Notes under the pieces: model-generated
What the model saw: only the letters and a program-made list of their open reading frames with translations
What the model was told of the DNA's origin: nothing
Databases searched by the model: none
Position numbers and translations under genes: made by a program
Shown: piece after piece, positions 37,638 to 45,585 of the stretch
Position numbering within the stretch: position 1 is the stretch's first letter
Layout: each line of letters opens with the position of its first letter
NCBI GenBank assembly: GCA_020636495.1
Contig: JACJXQ010000008.1
Coordinates: 2,356,001-2,420,000 of the forward strand
Direction of reading: 5' to 3'
Source of the DNA: Chitinophagales bacterium
Lineage (GTDB): Bacteria; Bacteroidota; Bacteroidia; Chitinophagales; Chitinophagaceae
DNA length: 64,000 nucleotides

Positions 37638-38444
37638 ATGTATTTCAAAGATAAAGTAGTGTGGATAACCGGGGCTTCGTCCGGTATTGGCGCAGAACTA
37701 GCCAGGCAGTTAGCGGGTAAAGGAGCTAAACTGGTACTCACCGCCAGGCGTAAAGAGGCATTGGATGATGTATTGAAAGATTGTCTTACACATAATAAAG
37801 ATTGTACCGTATTGCAGGCAGACCTGGCTCTTAGCGACACGCTGCAAAAATTAACGGAGGATGCCATAGGGGTATATGGACATATAGATGTTGTCATACA
37901 TAGTGCCGGCCTGAGCCAGAGGTCGGTGGCAAAGGATACGATGATGGACACCATCAGGAAGATCATGGAAGTGAACTTTTTTGCAGTAGTGTCTATAACC
38001 AAATACCTGTTGCCGCATTTTGCCAAACGCAAAATCGGCCACATTGTAGCCATCAGCAGTATGGCCGGGCTTATGGGTTTCCCTAAACGCACAGGCTATG
38101 CGGCGTCCAAGCACGCAGTAAAAGGCTTTTTTGAGACCATGCAGACTGAAATGGATATACCGGGTCTTGAGATAACCATCGTTAGCCCGGGCCGGATCAA
38201 CACTCCTATTTCCATGTCAGCCATTACAGCAACAGGAGAGCTGCACGGCAAAATGGACGAGGACCTGCTGAACGGCATACCCGTGAGTGAATGCGCAAAA
38301 AAGATACTGGACGGAATGATAAAGAAAAAGAAACACATAATAGTGGCACGTGCCGAACGCTTCCTGTTCTGGTTCTGGTGGTTCCTGCCATCGGTATACA
38401 GGAAGATCGCTAATCAGAAAGGGATGCATAACCCTAACTATTAA
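37638..38444 (+). CDS. Short-chain dehydrogenase/reductase
   Basis: 268 residues with a classical SDR fold: TGASSGIG cofactor motif (about 11-18), HSAGL in place of NNAG (about 91), catalytic Ser in AISSMAG (about 140) and YAASK (about 154-158). The basic residues after the second strand (TARRKEA) favour NADP(H). The C-terminal LFWFWWFLPSVYRKI segment is hydrophobic and may dock to the membrane, as in DHRS7-like enzymes. The substrate is unknown. It starts shortly after a strong promoter, and the VOC gene follows 47 bases later in the same direction. Confidence 0.92.
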   Translation: MYFKDKVVWITGASSGIGAELARQLAGKGAKLVLTARRKEALDDVLKDCLTHNKDCTVLQADLALSDTLQKLTEDAIGVYGHIDVVIHSAGLSQRSVAKDTMMDTIRKIMEVNFFAVVSITKYLLPHFAKRKIGHIVAISSMAGLMGFPKRTGYAASKHAVKGFFETMQTEMDIPGLEITIVSPGRINTPISMSAITATGELHGKMDEDLLNGIPVSECAKKILDGMIKKKKHIIVARAERFLFWFWWFLPSVYRKIANQKGMHNPNY

Positions 38445-38491
38445 TTTGTATCTTCCACAACAACATTATTATAAAAAATCAAAAAAACTGA

Positions 38492-39538
38492 ATGCACGAT
38501 TTCATATCAGGAATACAACAGGTAGGTATCGGGGTGGCAGACGCACACGCCAGCATGCTGAAATACAAAGATCTTTTCGGCATAGATGTGCTGGTGTTTG
38601 ACGATGTAGCCGACGCTGCCCTGATGACCCAATATACCGGGGGAACCGTGCACAATCGCAGGGCCATATTGAGCATGAACCTGTCAGGCGGGGGTGGCTT
38701 TGAAATATGGCAGTACAAAAGCCGTACACCATCAGAACCTGCTCAAAAACCACAATATGGCGATCTGGGCATTAATGCACCAAAGATCAAATGCTATAAT
38801 GTAGAACAGTCGCATCAGCACTGCAAAAAGTCTGGCAGTTGGGTATCCGATATTCAAACCGACCCGGCCGGGCAGCAACACTTCTGGGTAAAAGACCATT
38901 ATGGCAATGTGTTCAATGTAGTAAAAGGCTGGCAGTGGTTTCAGCAAACCGGCAAGATGACTGGCGGTGTGTCCGGGGCTGTAATAGGTGTGAGTGATAT
39001 GGAACGCGCTATAGTGCTGTACCGTGATGTATTAGGCATATCTGATATGGTATATGACGTAACAGATACTTTTTCTGACAACCCTGAATCTCAACCCGGA
39101 AAGTACCGCCGTGTGTTGCTAAAAAAACCACAAAGCGGCAAGGGAGGATTTGGGAAATTACTGGGGTCAATAGAGATAGAGCTTGTACAAGCGTTGGACC
39201 GTACGCCTGTAAAAATATTCGCCGACAGGTATTGGGGCGATTGCGGTTTTATTCATTTGTGCTTTGATGTCATCAATATGGATGGGCTGAAAAAAATAGC
39301 CATTGAAAAAGGGTTCAATTTTTCGGTAGACAGTGAGAACTCTTTTGACATGGAAAATGCCGCAGGACGATTCTGCTATATTGAAAGCCCCGAAGGAACA
39401 CTGATAGAACTGGTAGAAACACATAAAGTTCCTGTACTGAAAAAGCTAGGCCTGTACATCAACCTGAAAAAACGGAACCTGGAGAAACCCCTGCCCGACT
39501 GGATGGTAAAAATGCTGGCGCTCAGTAAAGTGAAATAA
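38492..39538 (+). CDS. Two-domain VOC (glyoxalase/dioxygenase-like) family protein
   Basis: 348 residues with two vicinal-oxygen-chelate modules, about 5-145 (HDFISGIQQVGIGVADAHAS ... QHFWVKDHYGNVFNVV) and about 160-310 (GAVIGVSDMERAIVLYRDVLGI ... CYIESPEGTLIELVET). The second has an Asp/His/Glu pattern (FIHLCFDV, LIELVET) that could hold a metal; the first looks less complete. Family members act as glyoxalases, extradiol dioxygenases or isomerases; the reaction here is unknown. Probably co-transcribed with the SDR gene. Its TAA directly abuts the stop of the acyltransferase gene on the other strand. Confidence 0.85.
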   Translation: MHDFISGIQQVGIGVADAHASMLKYKDLFGIDVLVFDDVADAALMTQYTGGTVHNRRAILSMNLSGGGGFEIWQYKSRTPSEPAQKPQYGDLGINAPKIKCYNVEQSHQHCKKSGSWVSDIQTDPAGQQHFWVKDHYGNVFNVVKGWQWFQQTGKMTGGVSGAVIGVSDMERAIVLYRDVLGISDMVYDVTDTFSDNPESQPGKYRRVLLKKPQSGKGGFGKLLGSIEIELVQALDRTPVKIFADRYWGDCGFIHLCFDVINMDGLKKIAIEKGFNFSVDSENSFDMENAAGRFCYIESPEGTLIELVETHKVPVLKKLGLYINLKKRNLEKPLPDWMVKMLALSKVK

Positions 39539-40528
39539 CTACAGGCTTTTGAAACGCTTGTAGCTCCAGGCTGTAAAAGGTATGAGTACAAATAACAGCC
39601 AGTACCAATGATTAGCGGAAACGACCACTGCAGCAATAGTAATGAGCAATACCAGTATAGGGTAAATAATAATGAGGCTGCCAAACAATACTGAATCAAA
39701 AAATACCGTATCCTTTGTTTTAGAGCGTATGAACCTGCGCCACTGCACAAAAAATGCGCGGTGCAGCACGTAGCCTGCCAGGGCGGGTATTGCCAATGAT
39801 AGTTTCGCCGCATTGTCGCTGCGACGTTTTGCCAGCAATGGGCTATCCTCATTCAATACCACCTTCGCCAACCTTTCGGTTAACACATTATTGAACTGTT
39901 TATAGAATACTGCAGTATTATCATAATTGAATGCCGGAGAACTGATAACGGGCGCATACTCTACATACACTTTTTTAGGAATTGCTGCAAACGAATGATA
40001 GTTGATACCCACAGGTTGCACTACCATATCTTTTACATTGTGCTCTTCCCAAAACATCCATGCAAGGCGTGCCGTGCCTTTTTTCAGGGGTCGCAACCGC
40101 CACTCATTGACACTGATGCCTTCCGAAAAAATAAGGATAGCACCCTTATTTTTCAATACATGCATACATTGTTCAAAAGTCTGTTTATTATTATCCAGGT
40201 TCTCCTTACCCTCACTCAACCTGTATATGGGTATCATATTCAGCATACGCAACACACGTGCAGCTTTAGGATTCTTAAAAGCATCACCGCGAGCCAGGAA
40301 GTGTAACTGTCGCGGATGATACGCCCCCATTACCAAAGCATCAAAAAAGGAGTTGGGATGGCTGCATGCCAGTATCAATGGGTGGTTGCCATTGTACATA
40401 TCCCTTTTTTCAAAGGTGACCTTACCACAATAGAACCGCAACCCCGTTCTGACCCATATTTTTACCAGTGCATACATGTGAAGCTGCGCAAGATACAGTT
40501 TATACCCAATTTGCGGAATAGCGGGCAT
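39539..40528 (-). CDS. PlsC-like lysophospholipid/glycerolipid acyltransferase
   Basis: 329 residues. The acyltransferase block I reads ACSHPNSFFDAL, with H57 and D63, that is H-x5-D rather than the usual H-x4-D; block III-like IFSEGISVNE follows (about 135), and a VVQPVGINYHSF strand fits block IV. Two hydrophobic segments near the C-terminus (about 270-320) anchor it. It probably transfers acyl chains in phospholipid or other lipid synthesis. The H-x5-D spacing recalls a Bacteroidota subgroup and glycerol-3-phosphate acyltransferase relatives. The stop abuts that of the VOC gene. Confidence 0.85.
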   Translation of the reverse strand: MPAIPQIGYKLYLAQLHMYALVKIWVRTGLRFYCGKVTFEKRDMYNGNHPLILACSHPNSFFDALVMGAYHPRQLHFLARGDAFKNPKAARVLRMLNMIPIYRLSEGKENLDNNKQTFEQCMHVLKNKGAILIFSEGISVNEWRLRPLKKGTARLAWMFWEEHNVKDMVVQPVGINYHSFAAIPKKVYVEYAPVISSPAFNYDNTAVFYKQFNNVLTERLAKVVLNEDSPLLAKRRSDNAAKLSLAIPALAGYVLHRAFFVQWRRFIRSKTKDTVFFDSVLFGSLIIIYPILVLLITIAAVVVSANHWYWLLFVLIPFTAWSYKRFKSL

Positions 40529-40571
40529 TTGTTTAGCTAAGGTTTTATATTCGCAGTCAAATAAAGAAAGT

Positions 40572-41390
40572 ATGGACTATACGCAACAGGTAATAGAAGC
40601 AACACAGTATTTAGCAGATAAGGGTATCAAAGATCCGGAAGTAGGTATTGTATTAGGTACAGGCCTGGGCAAAATGGTTGATAAGATAACTGTCATCACA
40701 TCTATATCCTACAGCGAGATACCACATTTTCCCGTTGCTACAGTAGAGTCTCATTCAGGCAAACTGATTTATGGCACGATTGGCAACACTACTGTGCTGG
40801 CTATGCAGGGACGTTTCCATTACTACGAAGGGTACTCCATGCAGCAGATCACCTTTCCTGTAAGGGTAATGCATAAGCTGGGCATAAAAAAACTGCTGCT
40901 GAGTAATGCTGCCGGTGGCGTGAACCTCGACTTTAAAAAAGGTGACCTTGTTCTGATAGACGATCATATTAACCTGCAACCCGGCAATCCGCTCAGGGGC
41001 TTAACAGGAGTTGAATATGAACCACGTTTCCCGGATATGAGTTGCCCCTACGACAAAGCTCTATCAGCGATCATCATTAGCAAGGCTGCGGAGCAAGGGA
41101 TAAATCTGCACAAAGGCGTTTATGCCTGTGTTATGGGGCCTAACCTTGAAACAAGAGCGGAATACCGCTACCTGAAAATAATAGGTAGTGACCTGGTAGG
41201 TATGAGTACGGTACCTGAAGTGATCGTAGCCAATCAATTAAGCCTGCCATGTGCCGCTGTCAGTGTAGTAACTGACGAGTGTGACCCGAACAACCTGCAC
41301 CCTGTAAACATACAGGAGATAATAGCGGTAGCCGGAACGGCAGATGGCAGACTTAGTAATTTATTCGCTTCTGTTATTGAAGCTATTTAA
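40572..41390 (+). CDS. Purine nucleoside phosphorylase (trimeric class)
   Basis: 272 residues of the PNP/MTAP family. Phosphate-site segment IVLGTGLGKMVDKI (about 26-39), HSGKLIYG (about 61), MQGRFHYYEGYS (about 80-91), LSNAAGGVN (about 113-121), MGPNLETRAEYR (about 192-203; the Glu binds the base) and VSVVTDECDPNN. It cleaves purine ribosides with phosphate in nucleoside salvage. Length and motifs fit the human/Cellulomonas-type trimeric enzyme rather than hexameric DeoD. It stands alone between two minus-strand genes. Confidence 0.94.
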   Translation: MDYTQQVIEATQYLADKGIKDPEVGIVLGTGLGKMVDKITVITSISYSEIPHFPVATVESHSGKLIYGTIGNTTVLAMQGRFHYYEGYSMQQITFPVRVMHKLGIKKLLLSNAAGGVNLDFKKGDLVLIDDHINLQPGNPLRGLTGVEYEPRFPDMSCPYDKALSAIIISKAAEQGINLHKGVYACVMGPNLETRAEYRYLKIIGSDLVGMSTVPEVIVANQLSLPCAAVSVVTDECDPNNLHPVNIQEIIAVAGTADGRLSNLFASVIEAI

Positions 41391-41399
41391 TGAGGTGTA

Positions 41400-42635
41400 T
41401 TAAGACAATACTTCCATACTGCGGGCTATAATGTCAATACACTCATCCAGTTGTTCTTTTGTAATGGTCAATGGTGGAGCAAACCTGATCTTATCACCAT
41501 GAGTCGGCTTGGCCAACAGACCATTCTCCATCATTTTCAGACATACTTCATAAGCAGCGTCTTTATCAGGATGGTTGATTACGATTGCGTTCAGCAGACC
41601 TTTACCGCGCACCAGTGAAATATGCCGGTTGTTTAGTCCACGTAGTTTTTCACGCAGGTACTCACCCATTACCGTAGCATTTTCCGCCATTTTTTCATCT
41701 TTCAGTACCTGTAATGAGGCAATTGCTACCTTACATGCCAGCGGGTTACCACCATAAGTAGAACCATGCTCGCCCGGCTTGATAGTCAACATGATCTCAT
41801 CATTAGCCAGAACTGCAGACACAGGCATAACACCTGCTGATAGCGCCTTACCTAATATCAGGATGTCAGGATGAACTTCGTCATAATCGCAAGCCAGCAT
41901 TTTACCGGTACGTGCCAGGCCTGACTGTATCTCATCTGCTATAAAGAGCACATTAGCTTCTTTACAAATAGCATATGCTTTTGAGAGGTAGCCATCGTCG
42001 GGCACTACTACCCCGGCCTCGCCCTGTATAGGTTCTACCATAAAAGCAGCTACGTTTTTATCCTGCAGTGCTTTTTCCAGTGCTTCGGTATCGTTATAAG
42101 GTATGATCTCGTACCCCGGTGTATAAGGACCAAAATCCTTGTTAGAGTCGGGATCGTTGCTGAAAGAAATGATATTGATGGTACGTCCATGGAAGTTGCC
42201 ATCACATACTATGATCTTCGCTTTATTATCCTCGATACCTTTTACATGGTAACCCCAGCGGCGTGCCAGCTTCAGAGCAGTTTCTACCGCTTCAGCACCC
42301 GTATTCATAGGCAATACCTTATCATAACCAAAATAACCTGTTATATATTCAGCGAACTCTCCCAATGCATCAGCATGAAAAGCACGGGATGTGAGCGTAA
42401 GCTTTTCTGCCTGCTCATAAAACGCCTTCATCACCTTAGGGTGACGATGCCCCTGGTTGAGCGCGGAATAGCCTGACAGGAAGTCGTAATAACGCTTACC
42501 ATCAACGTCCCATACAAAAACGCCTTCTCCTTTGGTCAGCATTACGGGCAACGGATGATAATTATGAGCTCCGTATTTACTTTCCTTTTCTAATAATCTC
42601 TGTGTCTCGTTCGAAGTATTTACTGTGTTCATCAT
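41400..42635 (-). CDS. rocD: Ornithine-oxo-acid transaminase
   Basis: 411 residues, class III PLP aminotransferase. It moves the delta-amino group of ornithine to 2-oxoglutarate, giving glutamate semialdehyde. Landmarks: KYGAHNYHPLPVMLTKGEGVFVWDV, LSGYSALNQGHRHPKV, NTGAEAVETALKLARRWGY, HGRTINIISFSND, DEIQSGLARTGK, the PLP lysine in LGKALSAGVMPVSA and GEHGSTYGGNPLACKVA. The pattern strongly favours ornithine aminotransferase over other class III enzymes. It is last in the five-gene minus-strand group and starts 12 bases after the channel gene. A TAACTTTG box (42643-42650) overlaps the end of the channel gene and may give a local transcript. Confidence 0.94.
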   Translation of the reverse strand: MMNTVNTSNETQRLLEKESKYGAHNYHPLPVMLTKGEGVFVWDVDGKRYYDFLSGYSALNQGHRHPKVMKAFYEQAEKLTLTSRAFHADALGEFAEYITGYFGYDKVLPMNTGAEAVETALKLARRWGYHVKGIEDNKAKIIVCDGNFHGRTINIISFSNDPDSNKDFGPYTPGYEIIPYNDTEALEKALQDKNVAAFMVEPIQGEAGVVVPDDGYLSKAYAICKEANVLFIADEIQSGLARTGKMLACDYDEVHPDILILGKALSAGVMPVSAVLANDEIMLTIKPGEHGSTYGGNPLACKVAIASLQVLKDEKMAENATVMGEYLREKLRGLNNRHISLVRGKGLLNAIVINHPDKDAAYEVCLKMMENGLLAKPTHGDKIRFAPPLTITKEQLDECIDIIARSMEVLS

Positions 42636-42647
42636 AATGGTGCAAAG

Positions 42648-43643
42648 TTAAGAATTTATCAACGACTGGTTGGGCTCGGGCACTTTTGCAGGTTCATACA
42701 GGTTCAGTTTGTCCAGTTCCAGCACAGTTGTAGTACCATCTTCTGAACGATGGAAAGCAGGCAGGAACTTAGCACCATATACTATCTCGTTGGCTGTGTA
42801 TGAGGTACGTTGCTGAACAATATTTGAGAAATGATCATCGAAGCCTTTTACATGAAACATGATCTCTATATCAGTCTGTTTCAGTTCTTCTAACCCTAGC
42901 TCAAACAGCGGGCTTTCTTCATCTATAAGGTGAACGAGTGTCCAGCTGAGTGCCAGCGAGGTTATCTTCTCAATTTCCAGTTTTGGTGTATAAAAACGGG
43001 TCACATCTTTACCATTATCCTTATAGTGCATGGCCATGGTCATCTTAGCTTCTACATCGGTAATATGGTTATTCTTATAAGAAGCGAGTCTTATCATCAA
43101 CGCACGATAACCTTTATGAGGCGCTACCAATACATTTTCGCTGAACTTGATATAAGCCCTTGGCAAAGAAAAACGTCCGTAGAGCAAACCCGTCATCATG
43201 GCAAATGACAGGATACCTACAAATGATTCTAATGCTGCTGCTATATTAGCGCCAAGCCCTAATGGAGTAATATGGCCGTAACCCACCGTTGTGAGTGTTT
43301 GTGAACTAAAAAAGAAGGCTTGTTCGAAACCATTCAGCAGGCTCTCTGCCTCCATACTTACCCCTTTCAGGCTTTCAACCCCTATAATCACATAAATCAG
43401 TGCAAACAGTGAGTTTATGGCAGTATAGAACAGGAATACGATCAGCAGGAACTTAGGCCATTTCATATGTATCAACGTGTGAAACAGGCTGATACGCTCC
43501 AAAAAAGGCATACCGGTCTTGCGCAGGTTGGTGCTGCCGTCTTTGTTTATAAGGCGGCTCCCCTCTGTATTACTGAGGCTGGAAAAGCCGGTATTCTCTA
43601 CGGCTTCAATATTCTTTTTATTTCTGCGAAAGTGGCTCGCCAT
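42648..43643 (-). CDS. Inward-rectifier (KirBac-type) potassium channel
   Basis: 331 residues. Two membrane helices (about 62-90 and 128-155) flank a pore with selectivity filter TVGYG (119-123). The long C-terminal cytoplasmic beta-domain (about 160-320) contains the Kir-type strands ALMIRLASYKNNHITDVEAKM and LVHLIDEESPLFEL. It carries K+ across the inner membrane and is probably gated by lipids or ligands. Its start overlaps the end of the flippase gene by 26 bp, and rocD follows 12 bp after it. The functional link to those genes is unclear. Confidence 0.93.
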   Translation of the reverse strand: MASHFRRNKKNIEAVENTGFSSLSNTEGSRLINKDGSTNLRKTGMPFLERISLFHTLIHMKWPKFLLIVFLFYTAINSLFALIYVIIGVESLKGVSMEAESLLNGFEQAFFFSSQTLTTVGYGHITPLGLGANIAAALESFVGILSFAMMTGLLYGRFSLPRAYIKFSENVLVAPHKGYRALMIRLASYKNNHITDVEAKMTMAMHYKDNGKDVTRFYTPKLEIEKITSLALSWTLVHLIDEESPLFELGLEELKQTDIEIMFHVKGFDDHFSNIVQQRTSYTANEIVYGAKFLPAFHRSEDGTTTVLELDKLNLYEPAKVPEPNQSLINS

Positions 43644-45072
43644 ATACCTTTTTTGACGCCTTCCATTCTATAGCCAGTGACACCAGCAAGGTACCGGCCA
43701 GGATAAGGCTACCTAAAAATAGTACAATTGAACGGGTAAACAGCATACCCAGCACATAATGAATAGCTATAAACAAACAGCCAAAAACAATTAATTTGAT
43801 CAGCCAGTTACCTATAGGTACCAATTTCTGTACAGGCGTTTTTAAGACCTTACCTGTCTGATACAGGTAATATGCTCCCTGTATATAGCTGCTGATGACA
43901 AAACTCACTGCGATGCCTACCATGTCAAACAATTGATATAAGGGGTACATAAGTGCTATGGCCACAACAAGGTCCAGCAAAGCCCCAGTATTAATGACCC
44001 TGCCCTTGTGCCTGTTTTGCAGGATAGAAGTAAAATTATAAGCCCGTAATGGCACTACACACACTGTGGCAGCAAATATGGGTATCGCATCCGCATATTT
44101 ATCCGTTAATATTACCATGAACAGCTCCTCGCGGAACAGAAAGAGGAAAAAGAACAAAGGGAACACTACCGCCGATAATATTCTTGCAGTCTGGTTGGCA
44201 ATAGCTACCGCCTGTGTTGTATCTCCTTTTTTAGAAAAGCCGGACATCTGTATCAGGGCAGCACTGCTCACAGCTCCCAGCAGCAGAGGTAGAAAAGGGA
44301 TATCAAACGTACCATTGAAATATACAGCGGAAACACCAGCTGTAAAGAGTAATGAAATAGCAAACTTATCTATCCACGTAAACACCCGCTGCATGACATC
44401 GTATATACCTACATGCATCCATAATGAACGGATATCGGCCATAGTGTAATCATGCTCTGCGGTATCAGTCACTGACCTTAAACCTATTGTAGCTTTAATA
44501 GCTGCCGGTATCAGTTTCAATACTCCAAGGCACAACAGGTACAGGAATAAGGTTTCCATATCATAGCTACCATCCAATAAGCCTACATGCAGCACTATGA
44601 AAAACGCGGTATAAATAAGATTAGCAATAAGCAGAAAACTGAATTTACGCAGTACTATCAGCATAGATTCTGCGATAGCATTCAAACCATACACAAGAAA
44701 AAAACCAAGTGGTACGAACCACACCATGCCCGTAGTATGATGATGTACAGCAGCAAACACTATCGCCAGCAATATCATCCAACCCATTATTAACAGGTAG
44801 TGCTTTCGTTTCAGTGCATCAAACATTTGCTTGACAAATGCGGGTGTGTAGGTAAGCAGAAAAGCTGGTATCCCAAGCGTGGCTATTGAACTCAGTAAGA
44901 ACAACTGCACCCAGAAATTCTGGTAGTTACCATAATCCGTTTCACTTATCCCCCTCGAAAAGAATACTACCACCAGCAGTGTAGCCAATGAGGGGAAGAA
45001 CCTGATCAGGAAGATGAGGAACGAATTACCAAAGATGGTATTATTATGCTCTGCTTTTTGCAAAAGCTTCAC
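43618..45072 (-). CDS. MOP-superfamily polysaccharide flippase (Wzx-like)
   Basis: 484 residues with about 12-14 membrane helices (from FLIRFFPSLATLLVVVFF to ILAGTLLVSLAIE) and short charged loops, as in the polysaccharide synthesis/oligosaccharide flippase families. The typical FFSRGISETDYGNYQNFWVQL segment near residue 38 is present. It would flip a lipid-linked sugar or oligosaccharide to the periplasmic side. The gene overlaps its neighbours at both ends (29 and 26 bp), which argues for translational coupling. The exact substrate is unknown; no glycosyltransferase is adjacent. Confidence 0.88.
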   Translation of the reverse strand: MKLLQKAEHNNTIFGNSFLIFLIRFFPSLATLLVVVFFSRGISETDYGNYQNFWVQLFLLSSIATLGIPAFLLTYTPAFVKQMFDALKRKHYLLIMGWMILLAIVFAAVHHHTTGMVWFVPLGFFLVYGLNAIAESMLIVLRKFSFLLIANLIYTAFFIVLHVGLLDGSYDMETLFLYLLCLGVLKLIPAAIKATIGLRSVTDTAEHDYTMADIRSLWMHVGIYDVMQRVFTWIDKFAISLLFTAGVSAVYFNGTFDIPFLPLLLGAVSSAALIQMSGFSKKGDTTQAVAIANQTARILSAVVFPLFFFLFLFREELFMVILTDKYADAIPIFAATVCVVPLRAYNFTSILQNRHKGRVINTGALLDLVVAIALMYPLYQLFDMVGIAVSFVISSYIQGAYYLYQTGKVLKTPVQKLVPIGNWLIKLIVFGCLFIAIHYVLGMLFTRSIVLFLGSLILAGTLLVSLAIEWKASKKVYGEPLSQK

Positions 45073-45580
45073 ACGCTTCCTGGTTTAATTGTTTGATAAC
45101 TTTTGCAGGATTGCCTGCTATAATACAATACCCTTCCGGGAAACTTTGTGTTACGATCGCCCCTGCCCCTACAATGGTGAAGTCGCCCAACTGTACGCCC
45201 GGCAAAACTATCGCCCCCATGCCCAGCCAGCAGAACCTGCCGATATGGATAGGCGGTGCATCGGCCGGCTGACTGTTGTCGATGAAATCATGATTGGCGG
45301 ATATGATACCTACATTAGGTCCCAGATTAGTATAATCACCAATAAAAATACCATTCAACGCATTGATATATACCCCGGGCGAATCCGCAGGAAATGTCTC
45401 CTTACCAACTTTCAGCCTCGATGGGTTGTGAATGGTACTGGTATGATGTATGGGCCATTTCACGCCGGCATTCTGCCTGAATATCTTCCTGAACAGGAAA
45501 TCTGTTATATAGAAACCTACGCTGTATTCCCTGCGTAAGCCAAACAGTTTCCGGACGATATTTGACGAGCCGTTATCCAT
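45044..45580 (-). CDS. Hexapeptide-repeat acyltransferase
   Basis: 178 residues forming a left-handed beta-helix: tandem [LIV]GxxxxI units from GVYINALNGIFIGDYTNLGPNVGI through PIHIGRFCWLGMGAIVLPGVQLGDFTIVGAGAIV, closing with IAGNPAKVIK. The histidine of ISANHDF is the likely catalytic base, as in sugar O-acetyltransferases (NodL/MaaT type) and serine acetyltransferases. It lies five bases after the YfhO gene and overlaps the flippase gene by 29 bp. The context suggests acetylation of a surface sugar. Confidence 0.9.
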   Translation of the reverse strand: MDNGSSNIVRKLFGLRREYSVGFYITDFLFRKIFRQNAGVKWPIHHTSTIHNPSRLKVGKETFPADSPGVYINALNGIFIGDYTNLGPNVGIISANHDFIDNSQPADAPPIHIGRFCWLGMGAIVLPGVQLGDFTIVGAGAIVTQSFPEGYCIIAGNPAKVIKQLNQEACEAFAKSRA

Positions 45581-45585
45581 CGATA

